From: Strigamia acuminata
Taxonomy: Eukaryota > Arthropoda > Chilopoda > Geophilomorpha > Linotaeniidae
Direction: 5' to 3'
Length of the DNA stretch: 64,000 bases
Assembly (NCBI GenBank): GCA_949358305.1
Contig: OX442315.1
Coordinates: 35,490,427 to 35,554,426, forward strand
Of this stretch, positions 1-10,876 are shown in pieces. Within the stretch, counting starts at the first letter, position 1. Every line of letters begins with the position of its first letter. The position numbers and the translations under genes were made by a program. The notes beneath the pieces were generated by a model. The model was not told the origin of the DNA. It made no database searches and was given only the letters and a program-made list of their open reading frames with translations.

Positions 1-2100
1 TGGTTAAAGCGCCATTTAGTTTGTCGTTAGTTCACAACTAATTTTACGGAAGATTTTTAATTTTATATAATACGTAAACAACAGTAATAAAATTTGAACC
101 ATCTGGTGGCGGTTTTAAACACCACTCGTAAAAGCCAAAAGCTGGTGACTGAAGCACTCTTTACTAATGCAGCAAAGCCAGCTTAAAAGTTATGCTGGAG
201 CTTTAAGAGGCAGCAAATTTCAAATCAGAATAATTGATTAAATAAGTAACCAATGAATATAAATTTCACGTGAGTTAGTCTCGTTTAAACGCCCGGGTTC
301 ATTCAGAAACCGGGCAGTCATCGGCGATTTTCGTAATTGGTGCCGGCCCCGATTAAACGCCGGGATTCCAAAAATCGCCAATTTTTTGCGAAAAGTGGTG
401 ATTTTTGCGATGATTTTGTAATTTTTCGGTTATACACTGGGCCCGAATAAACGCTGGGCTTCAAATAAGGCGCCAGGAGGATTGGCTCAAAGAAATACTA
501 AACGCTCGGGCGTTTAAACGAGGCGGTACAGTATTATCGTATAAACATAGTCAAAAAATTTTCAACAAAAAAATTAATAGGAAAAAAAATTTCGTATTCA
601 AGAGGTAGTGTTTGTCCCTACGCGTGTTGCCTTTTGCCTGAGAGTTAAAAATGTTATGGGAAATACTAATAGAATATGGGTGGAATTGGAATATGTTTTA
701 TTCTTTTATCATGCCAAATTCCGTGTCAAACATCGTATCAAGTTGAACTAATTGATCGGATCGGAGGATAAATGTCCCGATTGGTAATATAGCACAATAA
801 AAATAACTATTTAGTCAACCGCACTTATCACGTTCAGATTTGATAATCGCATCGAGATCATTTGTCCAGCAGACAGTCAAAGTCTCTCAAAACTTTAATC
901 TTTATATTTTTTTTTCATAAAATACGGACATGAATTCAAAATTCGACGATTCGGGCGAAATTTAAACAAATCCCTTAAGATCCTGGCATCCCGAATGCTA
1001 TTTAACTTTAATATTTTGTCACTAGGCGGCTACACCAACAACGGGCAGAATTTCTAAAAGCTTCCTCCGAAAATGATTATTCTTTTTTTATTACCAATAA
1101 AAGAAATTTTAAATTTTATTCCAAAAAAATAGAAACTATTTGATCACACAGGAAATACACAAATACAATAAAAAAAAAAAAAAAAATTTTGTTCCTTACC
1201 CAGGTTCAAGGTGAAATGGCTCGACTTTATTTAATCGTCGTCCGCGCCCGCACAAAAATGAGCTTTGCCACCAGATGAAATACAATGGCAAACCTGCAAA
1301 TTAAAAAGAATCAGATGACATTCTCTTCTCTCTCCGATCAAATAACCATTTAGTCGCTCAATCCTGCCAAAACAATTAAAAATCCACTAAACCAAAACTG
1401 AAACTTTCAATATCGCGGAATTATTACAACCCGTTGCTATAGCAGCATCGGTAAATTTTAATATTTTTTTGGGTGATTATAACGATTCTTCTCTTTAAAT
1501 ATACCACTTTGCTATCGATTGCCGTTCCCTAAAGGATTTTAAATAAATCGGCACACAACGGACTAATAAATCAGCACTCCGAAATCAATTTAACTTATTA
1601 ATTCAACACTTACTGTGAATTAACTAGGATTGTTCCACAAAATCGACTTCTGTGTTCACTAAATGTTGCGTTGTATCGGTTGAAGCAGTGAGAGAGCGAA
1701 CTCAAACAAATGCATCCAAATCGAAACTAATGATTCGACCGGCAACTTCGTTGTTAAGTGTAGCGATAGACCGATGCCAAATCATTGCGCATGCGTGGTG
1801 AGTCACGTTAAAAAAAATATGAGAAAAATAGTTTTAATAATCACCTAAATTGAAAATCAAATATTATATTCCACGTTTTTTTCTTCATTTAAGAATAATG
1901 AATTCTTTAAAAAATATTAGTCGAAAACATTGCAGTGCGTGTCGGTCTGTCCGTAATCGGAGGACAACAACTCGACGTCATAAATAATGGCGCGGGGATT
2001 CCCCTCAATTTCTGACCGCGAATGTTTTAATTTCAAACTATATACAAAAATGTAAAACAAAAAATATACCAAAACAAAAAAAATAAAATAAAACACTCGT
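1..2100. other. Intergenic region left of the exonuclease genes
   Basis: I see no supportable coding exon here. The stretch holds a small TIR element (280-522), an oligo-A tract near 1170-1187 and AT-rich sequence. Around 1765-1795 there is a palindromic gcgcatgcg core, which resembles an NRF1-type promoter site, next to a potential minus-strand 5' exon (about 1201-1300, followed on the minus strand by a ggtaagg donor). This might be the promoter of a gene running off the left edge, but no start codon or protein match supports it. Confidence 0.4.
280..522. mobile_element. Small TIR element (MITE) with 16-bp perfect terminal repeats
   Basis: The ends 280-295 and 507-522 are perfect 16-bp inverted copies (ctcgtttaaacgcccg), each holding the palindrome gtttaaac. 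The interior is GC-rich relative to its flanks and has related degenerate pieces (aaacgccggg, aaacgctggg). There is no coding capacity. The exact outer ends and the target duplication are not clear. Confidence 0.5.
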
Positions 2101-5100
2101 TTATTTTTCAATTTCTGATTTATTTCTTTGTAAAAATTCGACTACTTCTACTGCCTGTTCCATTTCTGATTTATCCATATTGACGCAGTACCACATTCCA
2201 GGTTCAATAAATTGAATCAACTAAAAATTTAAAAAAAAATTAACCGATTATCCGAATAAATAAAACTTGCATTACATTTTCACGTAGATTCTGTGATAAA
2301 ATAATGGTCCTGTCTTCCTTAAGACTGACGAGTAATGCATTTTCCTTCGCTTTTGTAGCCATTTTCACATCAACTCCCATCAACCTCAATTCGTTGCCGA
2401 GTCCAAACAATGAGGAATCCACTACCACTTTCAATTTATTCATTGCCCGAATCTGTTTTAAAAAAAAAAACAATTAAAAGTCAAGACTCATTCTATTTCT
2501 AATTTAATTCCTTACATTTCCATCGTTTAAAATGTCATTTTTTCTTTCACACGTTATTACTCCTTTGTTGTTCATAATAAAGTCCAAATCAATGTTAAGT
2601 TGTTTGGCCCGGTCGACTAGCAAATCGTATACCTCTAGCAAACAATACACGTCCGAAGCTGCGTATAAGATTTGGCTTTTACGCAATGGCCGGTTATCCC
2701 AATTGGACAATTGTTCTCTCTTGTCCAAACTCTTGCCGAGGCTCATTCGTACGTAATCGGTGAGTCGTCGGCGACTTTTGTGCGACCACATGGGAAATAT
2801 TTGTGGACAATTATCGAATAACTGTAAATAAGCCATTAAATTGTGTTTTAATTTAATTTCTCTTACGTTTCTTAGTGTAAGTTTATTACTTTATCACACA
2901 ACTCCTGAAGATCGAGAAGATTTTTAGTGTCGGTGTGAAATGTGTTGTATTCTGAGAAGCATTGGCTGAGTGATTTCAGATCAAATAAAAAAGAAAAGCC
3001 TAAAATTAAAATTAAAAATACGGTAATATTCAATTGAAAACAAAACAAAACAGATTTTTGCACAATAAATGCAAATTCTTGAACATAAAAATCACATTTT
3101 TGCACAAAATTCACATTTTTGCACAAAAATCACATTTTTGCACAAAAATCACATTTTTGCACAAAAATCACATTTTTGCACAAAAATCACATTTTTGCAC
3201 AAAAATCACATTTTTGCACAAAAATCACATTTTTGCACAAAAATCACATTTTTGCACAAAAATCACATTTTTGAACTCAAAAAGCACATTTTTGCACACA
3301 AAAAGCACATTTTTGCACACAAAAAGCACATTTTTGAACACAAAAAACACATTTTTGCAGATAAAAAGCCCATTTACACACAAAAAAGCACATTTTTGAA
3401 TATAAATTTGCATTTCTGTACATTTTTGCAACTAAAAAGCTAATATTCACATGTGAACTCATATTTTTGCACGTAAATAGCATTACATTGCACACAAAAA
3501 AGCACCAGGAGTCGTAAAAATTGAGTTTTACCAAAAATCCGAATTCTTTCTTCCAGTCTCTGAATATTATTAATCAATTTCAATTACCTAGTTTCTTTAC
3601 TTGTGGATTGGTGAATACAGACAGTAACAACTTCCAATCTGTTGCATCGATTCTCAAATCAGATTCTCCGTCAAACAACTCACAATTGATTACTTTTGGA
3701 TCAATTAGAAATATTTGATTCCGACACGCAATTTGAAATAACGACAACCTGAATAAAAATAACAAATAGATTTCTTTCATTTACAGTAAAATCTAACAAC
3801 ACAAACTTTGATTCTTCTCGCGGCTTCCATTCGCAATCGCATCCGATAACATCTGAACTCTGAAGTACATCCAACATGTTATTAAATTCACGCTTATTGT
3901 CGACAAAACGAATTGACGAATACGGCAATGAAAGCGAATAGAATTCTTCACTGATTTCATTATCAACTTCGTCGTCTAAATTTTCATCCTCTCGAACGTC
4001 GGTTTCTCTAGATCAAAATAAAATATATAAAATTTAATAACTAAAAAAATTACTCCGTATATTATATTTATATTTCACCCGTCCAAGACGACCTGTAATG
4101 TTGCTAAATTATATTTCATTGCGTATTTTCTAGCGCAGGTTAAATCTTCGTGATTTATCAAAAGCAAACATAATTTCACTTGCAATTGCACGTCATTCTC
4201 CACAATTGACTGAAAAGTAATAAAATAACAAAATTTAATTTTTCACACAAAAAAATCCGTTTTTTTTTAAATTTTTTTTATAATTATTATTTTATAAAAT
4301 CTTAATTTGTTTTCATTTTTATTGGAACAATTCCAATTTAAATTTGAATTTCTACCTCAACCATTTCTTCCCACGCCTTGCTACCGATATCTCCTCCGCT
4401 ATATTTCCTGTCCACTAAAAACTTCAAAACCCCGTCGTTGCTCGCGTGTAAAATTCTCGGACAAACGTCTGGCGATACATTGTACAACTTTACAAGCCGT
4501 ACAGCTATTTTTCGAAATTCACCGCGTTCTAACATCTCATCCTGTCGAATCCGAAACCTCCTGAAAACATAAACAAAAATTTAAACAACAAAAAAAAAAA
4601 AAAAAAAACGAAAAATTGAAAATATAACTCAGCAAGTTGTTGTTCATTTTCGTCACGTAACCCGCACACAACATCCAAACGTTTCAAAAACGTTTCCCGC
4701 TGTTCCAAACAACTATCGAGATAAAGTTGCACATTCGTCACTTTCCCTCGCAGTATCAACGGAACCAAAAACTAAAAAAAAAAATCCATAAACATTTAAA
4801 AATTATAATTATAATTCATAATTACCTCATCAACATCAAAATGTTTCTCAATTTTCAACAAACTCGCCAACAAACAAGCGGAAGAATGAGCTCCATTTCC
4901 CGCCATTTCTCTCACCCCGTCCACAAACTTAGCGCCGTCATCACCGAGTCGATAAACATCGACCACGGTCGTTATTAAATCCGTCGCTTTTTGACTTTTA
5001 ACGGCTTCAAAAGCGTCCAACTGCAATTGAGGTGAAACGCGATATTTCTCGAGCGAATTGCTCGTTTCTTTCAGCCACTCTTGAAAACACTTCATCACTG

Positions 5101-5517
5101 TGCCGTTCAAACTATTCGGTGCAATATTCCGACTTGTTGAACTGACGTTGTTCATGAAATACAATGCAGTTCGGTACGGGTCACTCGATATCATAAACGA
5201 TCGTTTGACTAAACGTGAACTCTTCTCGTGACCCCTGCCTTTATTCCAAGCCATTTGCAACCGCTGTAGCCACAATTGATGTTCGTTTAGACCGGGATTC
5301 ATGTGGGAGAATTTTAGGGAATCGTTTTGCCAGGTCTGAAAACACGTAAAAATTATTGAGCTGTTTGATTTTAATTTGTTTATTTGTTTAATACTTCAGT
5401 TGGTTTAGTTTCGGGTGAATTCGCAGGATCGGTCGTTGAATTTGAAAATCCTAGAATTGTTTTTGCTTTGCTCGATAGTGTTCTGACCTCGTGGAACCGG
5501 AATAACTTGCCGGCCAT
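2101..5517 (-). CDS. Mut-7/Nibbler/EXD3-like 3'-5' exonuclease, copy A
   Basis: Eleven exons are inferred in transcription order: 5517-5395, 5335-4826, 4771-4629, 4560-4356, 4209-4079, 4007-3798, 3748-3588, 2999-2890, 2821-2516, 2452-2276, 2220-2101. They sum to 732 codons including the stop, a usual length for EXD3/Nibbler. The first ~370 residues form a helical N-terminal region. The DEDDy exonuclease follows: motif I GCDCEWKP (D-x-E), motif II in FLFDLKSL, motif III YAASDVYCLLEVY. A Mut7-C domain then starts at VVVDSSLFGLG and contains LRLMGVDVK. Nibbler-type enzymes trim 3' ends of small RNAs; that role is inferred from the family. The start is the ATG at 5517. The sixth donor (gttaga at 3797) is chosen because it keeps frame; a stronger gtaaat at 3784 would not. 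The 3748-2999 intron contains a minisatellite. Paralogous copy B lies directly upstream on the same strand. Confidence 0.85.
3088..3415. repeat. Intronic minisatellite, 19-bp unit drifting to 20-21 bp
   Basis: About ten near-perfect copies of a 19-bp unit (cacatttttgcacaaaaat) are followed by longer variants ending in aaaaagcac. The array lies in the intron of exonuclease copy A that precedes the exo II exon. It is open in several frames only because the unit lacks stop codons, so it should not be read as coding. Confidence 0.9.
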
Positions 5518-5889
5518 TACCTGTTTGTTAATGATTTAGTCAGATTTAGGTTTGAATGAAAATTTTATCATCCAAACTGAAAACTTTTCTTGCAATGCGC
5601 AGTGCTGCCATCTATAAGTCAGTTTATCTAAATAGCGCCTGGTGGGTATTTTTCGAACCGCCTGTAGTCAAGCCCGATATATCGTGTTTCTGTCTTAATT
5701 TAATGTATATTTTGTATTTATTTGCATTTTTAAGTTGTTTGTAATTTATTTAGAAGATATTTTAGAGAATATTAAATTGGAAGTTTGTCAGAAATCTTTG
5801 TAAAACGGCGGAATAAATTGGAAGTATGTCACAAATTTTTGTAAAATGGCGGACTATATTTTTTTAAATAAAATTCATTTTAATTCGAC
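5518..5889. other. Spacer between exonuclease copies A and B
   Basis: This 372-bp gap lies between the ATG of copy A and the stop of copy B. It must hold the copy A promoter and the copy B 3' end. I see no TATA box or other clear element. Two related stretches near 5770-5850 (aattggaagt followed by tgtca) form a short local duplication. Confidence 0.4.
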
Positions 5890-8800
5890 TTAATTTTCTG
5901 AATTTTCAATTTGATTCACATTTTTAGATAGAACATTGTACCGATGTAGCACAATCTGCATCTGTTCTGACTCAGACAACAACTTGTCGACATTCAACCA
6001 CATCCCACGTTTCACGAACGAACTAACCTAAAAATAAAAATAAAATAAAACAAATAAATTAAATTAAAAAAAAAAATTAAAATCAATTCTCATTCGGTAA
6101 CATACATTTTTCTCTAGACTCGTCGACGATAGAATAACTCGATCCTCCCGAAGCCCGATAGTAAAAATCTCCTCATTTCTCGCCATTTTCACATCGACGC
6201 CCAACTGCTTCAATTGCTCGGCCAATCCTTTCAAATTCGAATCAACGACCACTTTAAAGTCGCTCGCCAGGCGGCCAGGCTTTTTCGAACTCATTACGAG
6301 TTCCAAATCGATCGATAACTCTTTTGCTTTGCTTTTCAACACGTTGTACATTTCCAGCAGACAAAATGCGTCGAGCGCTGCATATTCCATCTGTTTAGTC
6401 CTCAATGGCCTGTTGGTCCAATTGGAACATTGTTCACGCTTGTCTAATTTTTTACCCAGGCACATCGTTACGATGTCGCTGAGTTTCCTATGGTGGTCTG
6501 GGGATGCGTGTGGGAATATTTCCGGGTGACTTTCGCCCAACTGAAACGTTTTATTGCGATTATTTGATGGATTGATTTGAATTTGGTACGAAAATTACTT
6601 TTTCGCAAAGTTCCTGGAGGTCTAGAAGGTTTTTTGTTTCGGTTTGGATTGATTTGCATTCGGGGAGACATTGGCTGAAGGCTTTTAAGTCGGAGGAAAA
6701 TCCAAATCCTAAAGGAAAAAATAAAATGATGTGAATTTAAAATAATTCGTATTTGATGTAATTTGAGTTTACCTATTTTTTTTATGTTGGGGTTTTCGAA
6801 AATTGACCACAGAGCGCTCCAGTTTGTCGTAGTTTTGAGATCAATTAGAAATATTTGGTTTTGAGTTGCAATTTGAAGTAGAGAAACACTAAAAAAAATA
6901 TATAGTTCATCTAATTAATGGAAATTTTTTTAATAACAGCTTAAAAGACGTACTGCATTGTTGTTAGTGGATTCCATTCGCTGTCGCAGCCTATGACATC
7001 AGAATTCTAATGGAAAATAAACGGGTGATTTTGTTTAAGCTTGGTTTAAGTTAAACTTTTAAAGATGTTCTAATATTAAACAGATATTTCAAATTTTTCA
7101 ACTTTTTCTCAAATTTTTCTCAAATTTTTCAAATTTTTCTCAACTTTTTCATCACTTTTGATCATTTTCCATTATTTTTCACCATTTTTAATCATTTTCT
7201 CGAAATTTTCATCATTTTTCTCAAATTTTTCATAATTTTCTCAAATTTTTCATAATTTTCTCAAATTTTTCATAATTTTCTCAAATTTTTCATAATTTTC
7301 TCAAATTTTTCATAATTTTCTCAAATGTTTCATCATTTCTCTCAAATTTTTCACATTTACTAGTCCTTACTTGAAGCACATCCATCATTTCTTTAAATTT
7401 ATCCTCATTATCCACATAAACAATTGCAGAACGCGGCAACGAAAGTGTGTGACAATCATCACCGATTTCCGTATAAAATTTATCTTCCAAATCGTTGTAA
7501 TGTTTAGAATTATTCTTCAAAACTCTGCAAAACAACATTAAATAACATATAACTTAAAAATCTAATTCTTAAACCATTAAACAAACAAACATACACTTCT
7601 TTTGCTTTTACAATATTTTTCAACGGACTTGGAAGATCGTCTTGAACTTGATACTTAATAGCAAATTTTGTCGCGCACGACAAATCATTGAACCGATGCA
7701 GCAACGAACACAACTGAACTTGTAAGTTTACATCATTTTCAACAATCGACTGCAAAATAATCAACAAATCAGTTAAAATTGAAAACACAAAATCAAAAAA
7801 TAAAGAAAATAACATTTCTCTAAATTACGTGCATCGATCATTTCTTCCCACGCTTCCTTCCCTATCCTCCTCGCTTTATATTTCATGCAAACGACGTAAC
7901 TCAAAGCGCCGTAGCGGTCAAATTCGGAAATATTGGGACACACATCGGGGGCTATGTTATACAATCTCATCAAACTCCGACCTAATTTTTTGATTTTCTT
8001 CGATGTCCAGTATGGAAATTTCGACCGAGGATATTGCATGAGTCTAAAAATAAAACAATTCATTAAAAACTTTTAAAAAAAAATTAAAATTAAAAAATTT
8101 ACGTTAAAAGTTCCGCCATTTTTGCCTCGCTATCGACACACAAACCATCAAGGAATTTCATAATTAATTCCCGTTGATCCGGGCACTTATCCAAATAATT
8201 TTCCACAATTTTAACTTTATTTTCGAGTAATAAAGGCACTAAAAACTAAAAAAAAAACTGCATTAACTATTAATTTATCTCAAAACACCGAAATTACCTC
8301 ATGAATGTCGAAATACTTCTGAATATTGAGCAAAGTTACTAAAAAACAAGCTTGCGCGTAGTCGCCATTTTTCGCCATTTGTTTAACATTGGGCACGAAT
8401 TCGCTGCCTATGTCGCCGAGTTTATAGATATCGGCGACCATTTCTATCAATTTATAATCGAAATGATTTGCCACGGAATCAACGGCGTCACTTTGAAGTT
8501 GGGTTGAAATTTGATGATTTCCGCCGTTCTCCTTCAGCCATTCTCGAAATGTTTTCATCACGGCAGTGCCCAGAGTTTCGCGATTTAAACATATAAAATC
8601 GGGGCTTTCGCTCATGAAATACAAAGCAGTTCGGTGCGGGTTCGATGACGACGTGAATGATGTTTTCAGTAATTTAGACGTCTCGTTTATACCGTTGCCG
8701 TTGTCCCATGCAGAGCTTATTACGTCGAACCACGATTGGTGTTGCACAATACCAGGCCTTACATCTAGGAAAGATTGTTTGGATGTTTTTGAAGAGTCGT

Positions 8801-8991
8801 CTTGTTGTTTATTGCTGCACTATGTAAAGAACAAAATTTTTTTTTATTTTTTTTTTATGAATATTTATATTTTTAGATAAATAAATTATTACTTGGTGCC
8901 GAGAAATTAAAGGAAAAAACGTAGAATAATCGTTGAAATGTGATCTTAACAATTTCGGAAGCGTATTTCTTAGTAATAAGCTTCTTGCCAT
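5890..8991 (-). pseudogene. Mut-7/Nibbler/EXD3-like exonuclease, copy B (possibly damaged)
   Basis: Inferred exons: 8991-8893, 8819-8298, 8246-8103, 8043-7833, 7749-7595, 7524-7371, 7006-6954, 6888-6773, 6708-6599, 6540-6106, 6027-5890 (about 711 residues after allowing for one extra base). Exonuclease motifs are intact: GCDSEWNP, FSSDLKAF, YAALDAFCLLEMY. The Mut7-C domain (VVVDSNLKGLAEQL, LGVDVKMA) shares one exon with motif III, whereas copy A has an intron there. Two problems appear. In exon 3 a run of five A (minus strand, near 8220) gives one base too many compared with the 143-bp exon of copy A and creates an early stop. Exon 4 keeps frame only with a GC donor at 7832-7831. Either the gene is decaying, or the homopolymer is a sequencing error and the GC-AG intron is real. 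The first exon encodes an Arg/Leu-rich start without acidic residues, resembling a mitochondrial presequence. Confidence 0.75.
7075..7355. repeat. Intronic tandem repeat, about 20-bp unit
   Basis: Copies of ctcaaatttttcataatttt and variants fill the copy B intron between the exon ending in LQ (7371) and the exon carrying exonuclease motif I (7006). Copy A has no intron at this point, so intron and repeat are specific to copy B. Confidence 0.85.
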
Positions 8992-10876
8992 CGGAATAAA
9001 TCGTGCGCTATTTCAATTCATGCAGCTTTCAGCGCCATCTTGGCTACATCTACGGAGGCATTAAGTGGACAGCGCAAATTATAAAGTTATAAATTAAATG
9101 TAATTTAACATTTAAAATACTTTTAGTATTTTGATATTTTAGTGTTAAAGTATTTTTTAAATTAAGAGCTTTTATGTAAAGAGCCGAAAATGAGAGAAGA
9201 GAAATTGCCATGCAGTTTGCATGCTATGGTGGGTGTAAGTCAGACAACAGAGCACTTATGCATTATACGGAGCCCCGTAGGTCTTGACATGTGCAGAAAG
9301 TAAACGGCTTATACCCAGGACAGTGACACATAATTATCGACATCATGTACCGTAGGTAATGGGATAAAATGTACAAATTCTAATTACATGTGCATGTGAA
9401 CCAGCCTTTACATATAGGGCAAGCCATTAATAACATCATTTATTTGTTGATGTTGTACAAGTACCAATTCTAATTACAGTCTTATCTTGTGCTATTTAAT
9501 TTTATTTGCAAGTTATAAAGGAAGTTATAAAATGTCATATAAGTTATAAAAAGTTATAAAATGTCACATACCGGTAATTAGCTTTTTTTCTCAAGCCAAT
9601 TCAAATTTATACGACTCGAAATAAATACAGCAAACTGACTTCTTAGTCACGCAAGTGATCACTGATCATTACTGTTTTATAAATAAACCTGGAGTGTTCC
9701 AACTCCATTTTGTTAATTCGTTATTTCATGACGCGCTCGCACTTGCAGCGCCAACTGTACAAAATGCAGTTATATTAATTCTAACTACCGAATGGCTGCT
9801 TCTTGATCTCCTACATCAAAATCCAACTTTATCCCAAGCATCAACGCATGAGGAACACATTTTAACCAACGATTGCGCACAAATGTACTCAAATGAGCAT
9901 GAAGTTATTGTTATTTCCCGACTTCTAAAACCTCAATACCTCAGTTCGTTGGCGGGCTATCAATGTAAGTGTTAAAAATTGTACAACATTTCGTCAAGCT
10001 TGATTTAAAAATGTCACGTCTAAAGTAGTTGCCTCACCACGTGCTTTACTCATTCCAAACGTACAGACATGATGCATTAATTAGTCAGCATCACATAGTG
10101 ATAACAAATTCAATTACTAACGTAAATACATCAGGTGCAACAAAATAAGCGTGATGCAAAACCCAAGGTAATAGACTTTTGGAAAAATGAAGTTAGGTGA
10201 TACGATCATGTGGTCATAACAGTTATTGGTCTCCCTGCCTTAGGAGATTGCACAAAGCAATTGGAAAACAACATTATAACATAACAACCTAACCTTATTG
10301 TGGGCAAAGGCAAAGTGCATTAAGCCATAATTTTACAATGGTGTATTAGGCATGTTTATTGGGACAATGAAAACATCAAAAACCATATGCACAGAAACTA
10401 TGACTGCAACTATTGATTCAGATTCTTACTGTATCAGGCTGTAAAATTTATTTAAATATATGTTTTTTCAAAAATTGTTGTTTTTTATTTTGTTTTTGGA
10501 TTATACACGGTGTCCCAAGTTTTATGATTATTTAGATACCAGGTGCAGATTGCAGCAGTAGCAAGATGCGATCTCTACAGTCTTATCTTGAGCAATTTAG
10601 TTTTATTTGCATAGACAATGCCCTTAGAATTTGTTTCTCTGCAAATTCAATTAGATATAATCTAAAATGAGGTACTACTTGTTGTATATACTGCAGTCAC
10701 ACAGATAGAAATTATTATTTAACTGCTGACTTGTGAGTTTAAGGTGATTAATGCTAATCAATATGGAATTTTACCTTGCAGCCTTGCACACGTTGCTTCA
10801 TTTTCATTTACCACTGCAAGTGGAGGAACATTCATACAAAATAAATATAAAATTTCTTCAAGACTGATATAAAATA
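8992..10876. other. Spacer upstream of channel copy 1, duplicated upstream of copy 4
   Basis: No gene is supported. From about 9280 onward the sequence matches, with indels, the spacer at about 36320-39790 in front of channel copy 4. Shared landmarks are ttgttgatgttgta near 9450/36470, a stretch near 9770-9960/36720-36920 that is open in one frame in both copies, and a closely matching final ~130 bp before the channel ATG. The matching stretch shows that spacer and gene were duplicated together. Promoter elements for the channel genes are probably in the last few hundred bases, but I cannot point to them. Confidence 0.6.

Noticed and set aside
3088-3415. CRISPR-like regular repeats
   Set aside because: Units are directly adjacent with no unique spacers, and the genome is eukaryotic.
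3034-3443. Long open frames rich in FCTKITFLHK-like repeats over the minisatellite
   Set aside because: They follow from a 19-bp unit without stop codons and are open in several frames on both strands; the array sits in an intron.
9655-9975. Open frame with EWLLLDLLHQ, partly conserved at 36651-36899
   Set aside because: The similarity is explained by recent duplication of the whole spacer; the frame ends differ and there is no splice context or family match. It might be an upstream exon, but nothing shows it.
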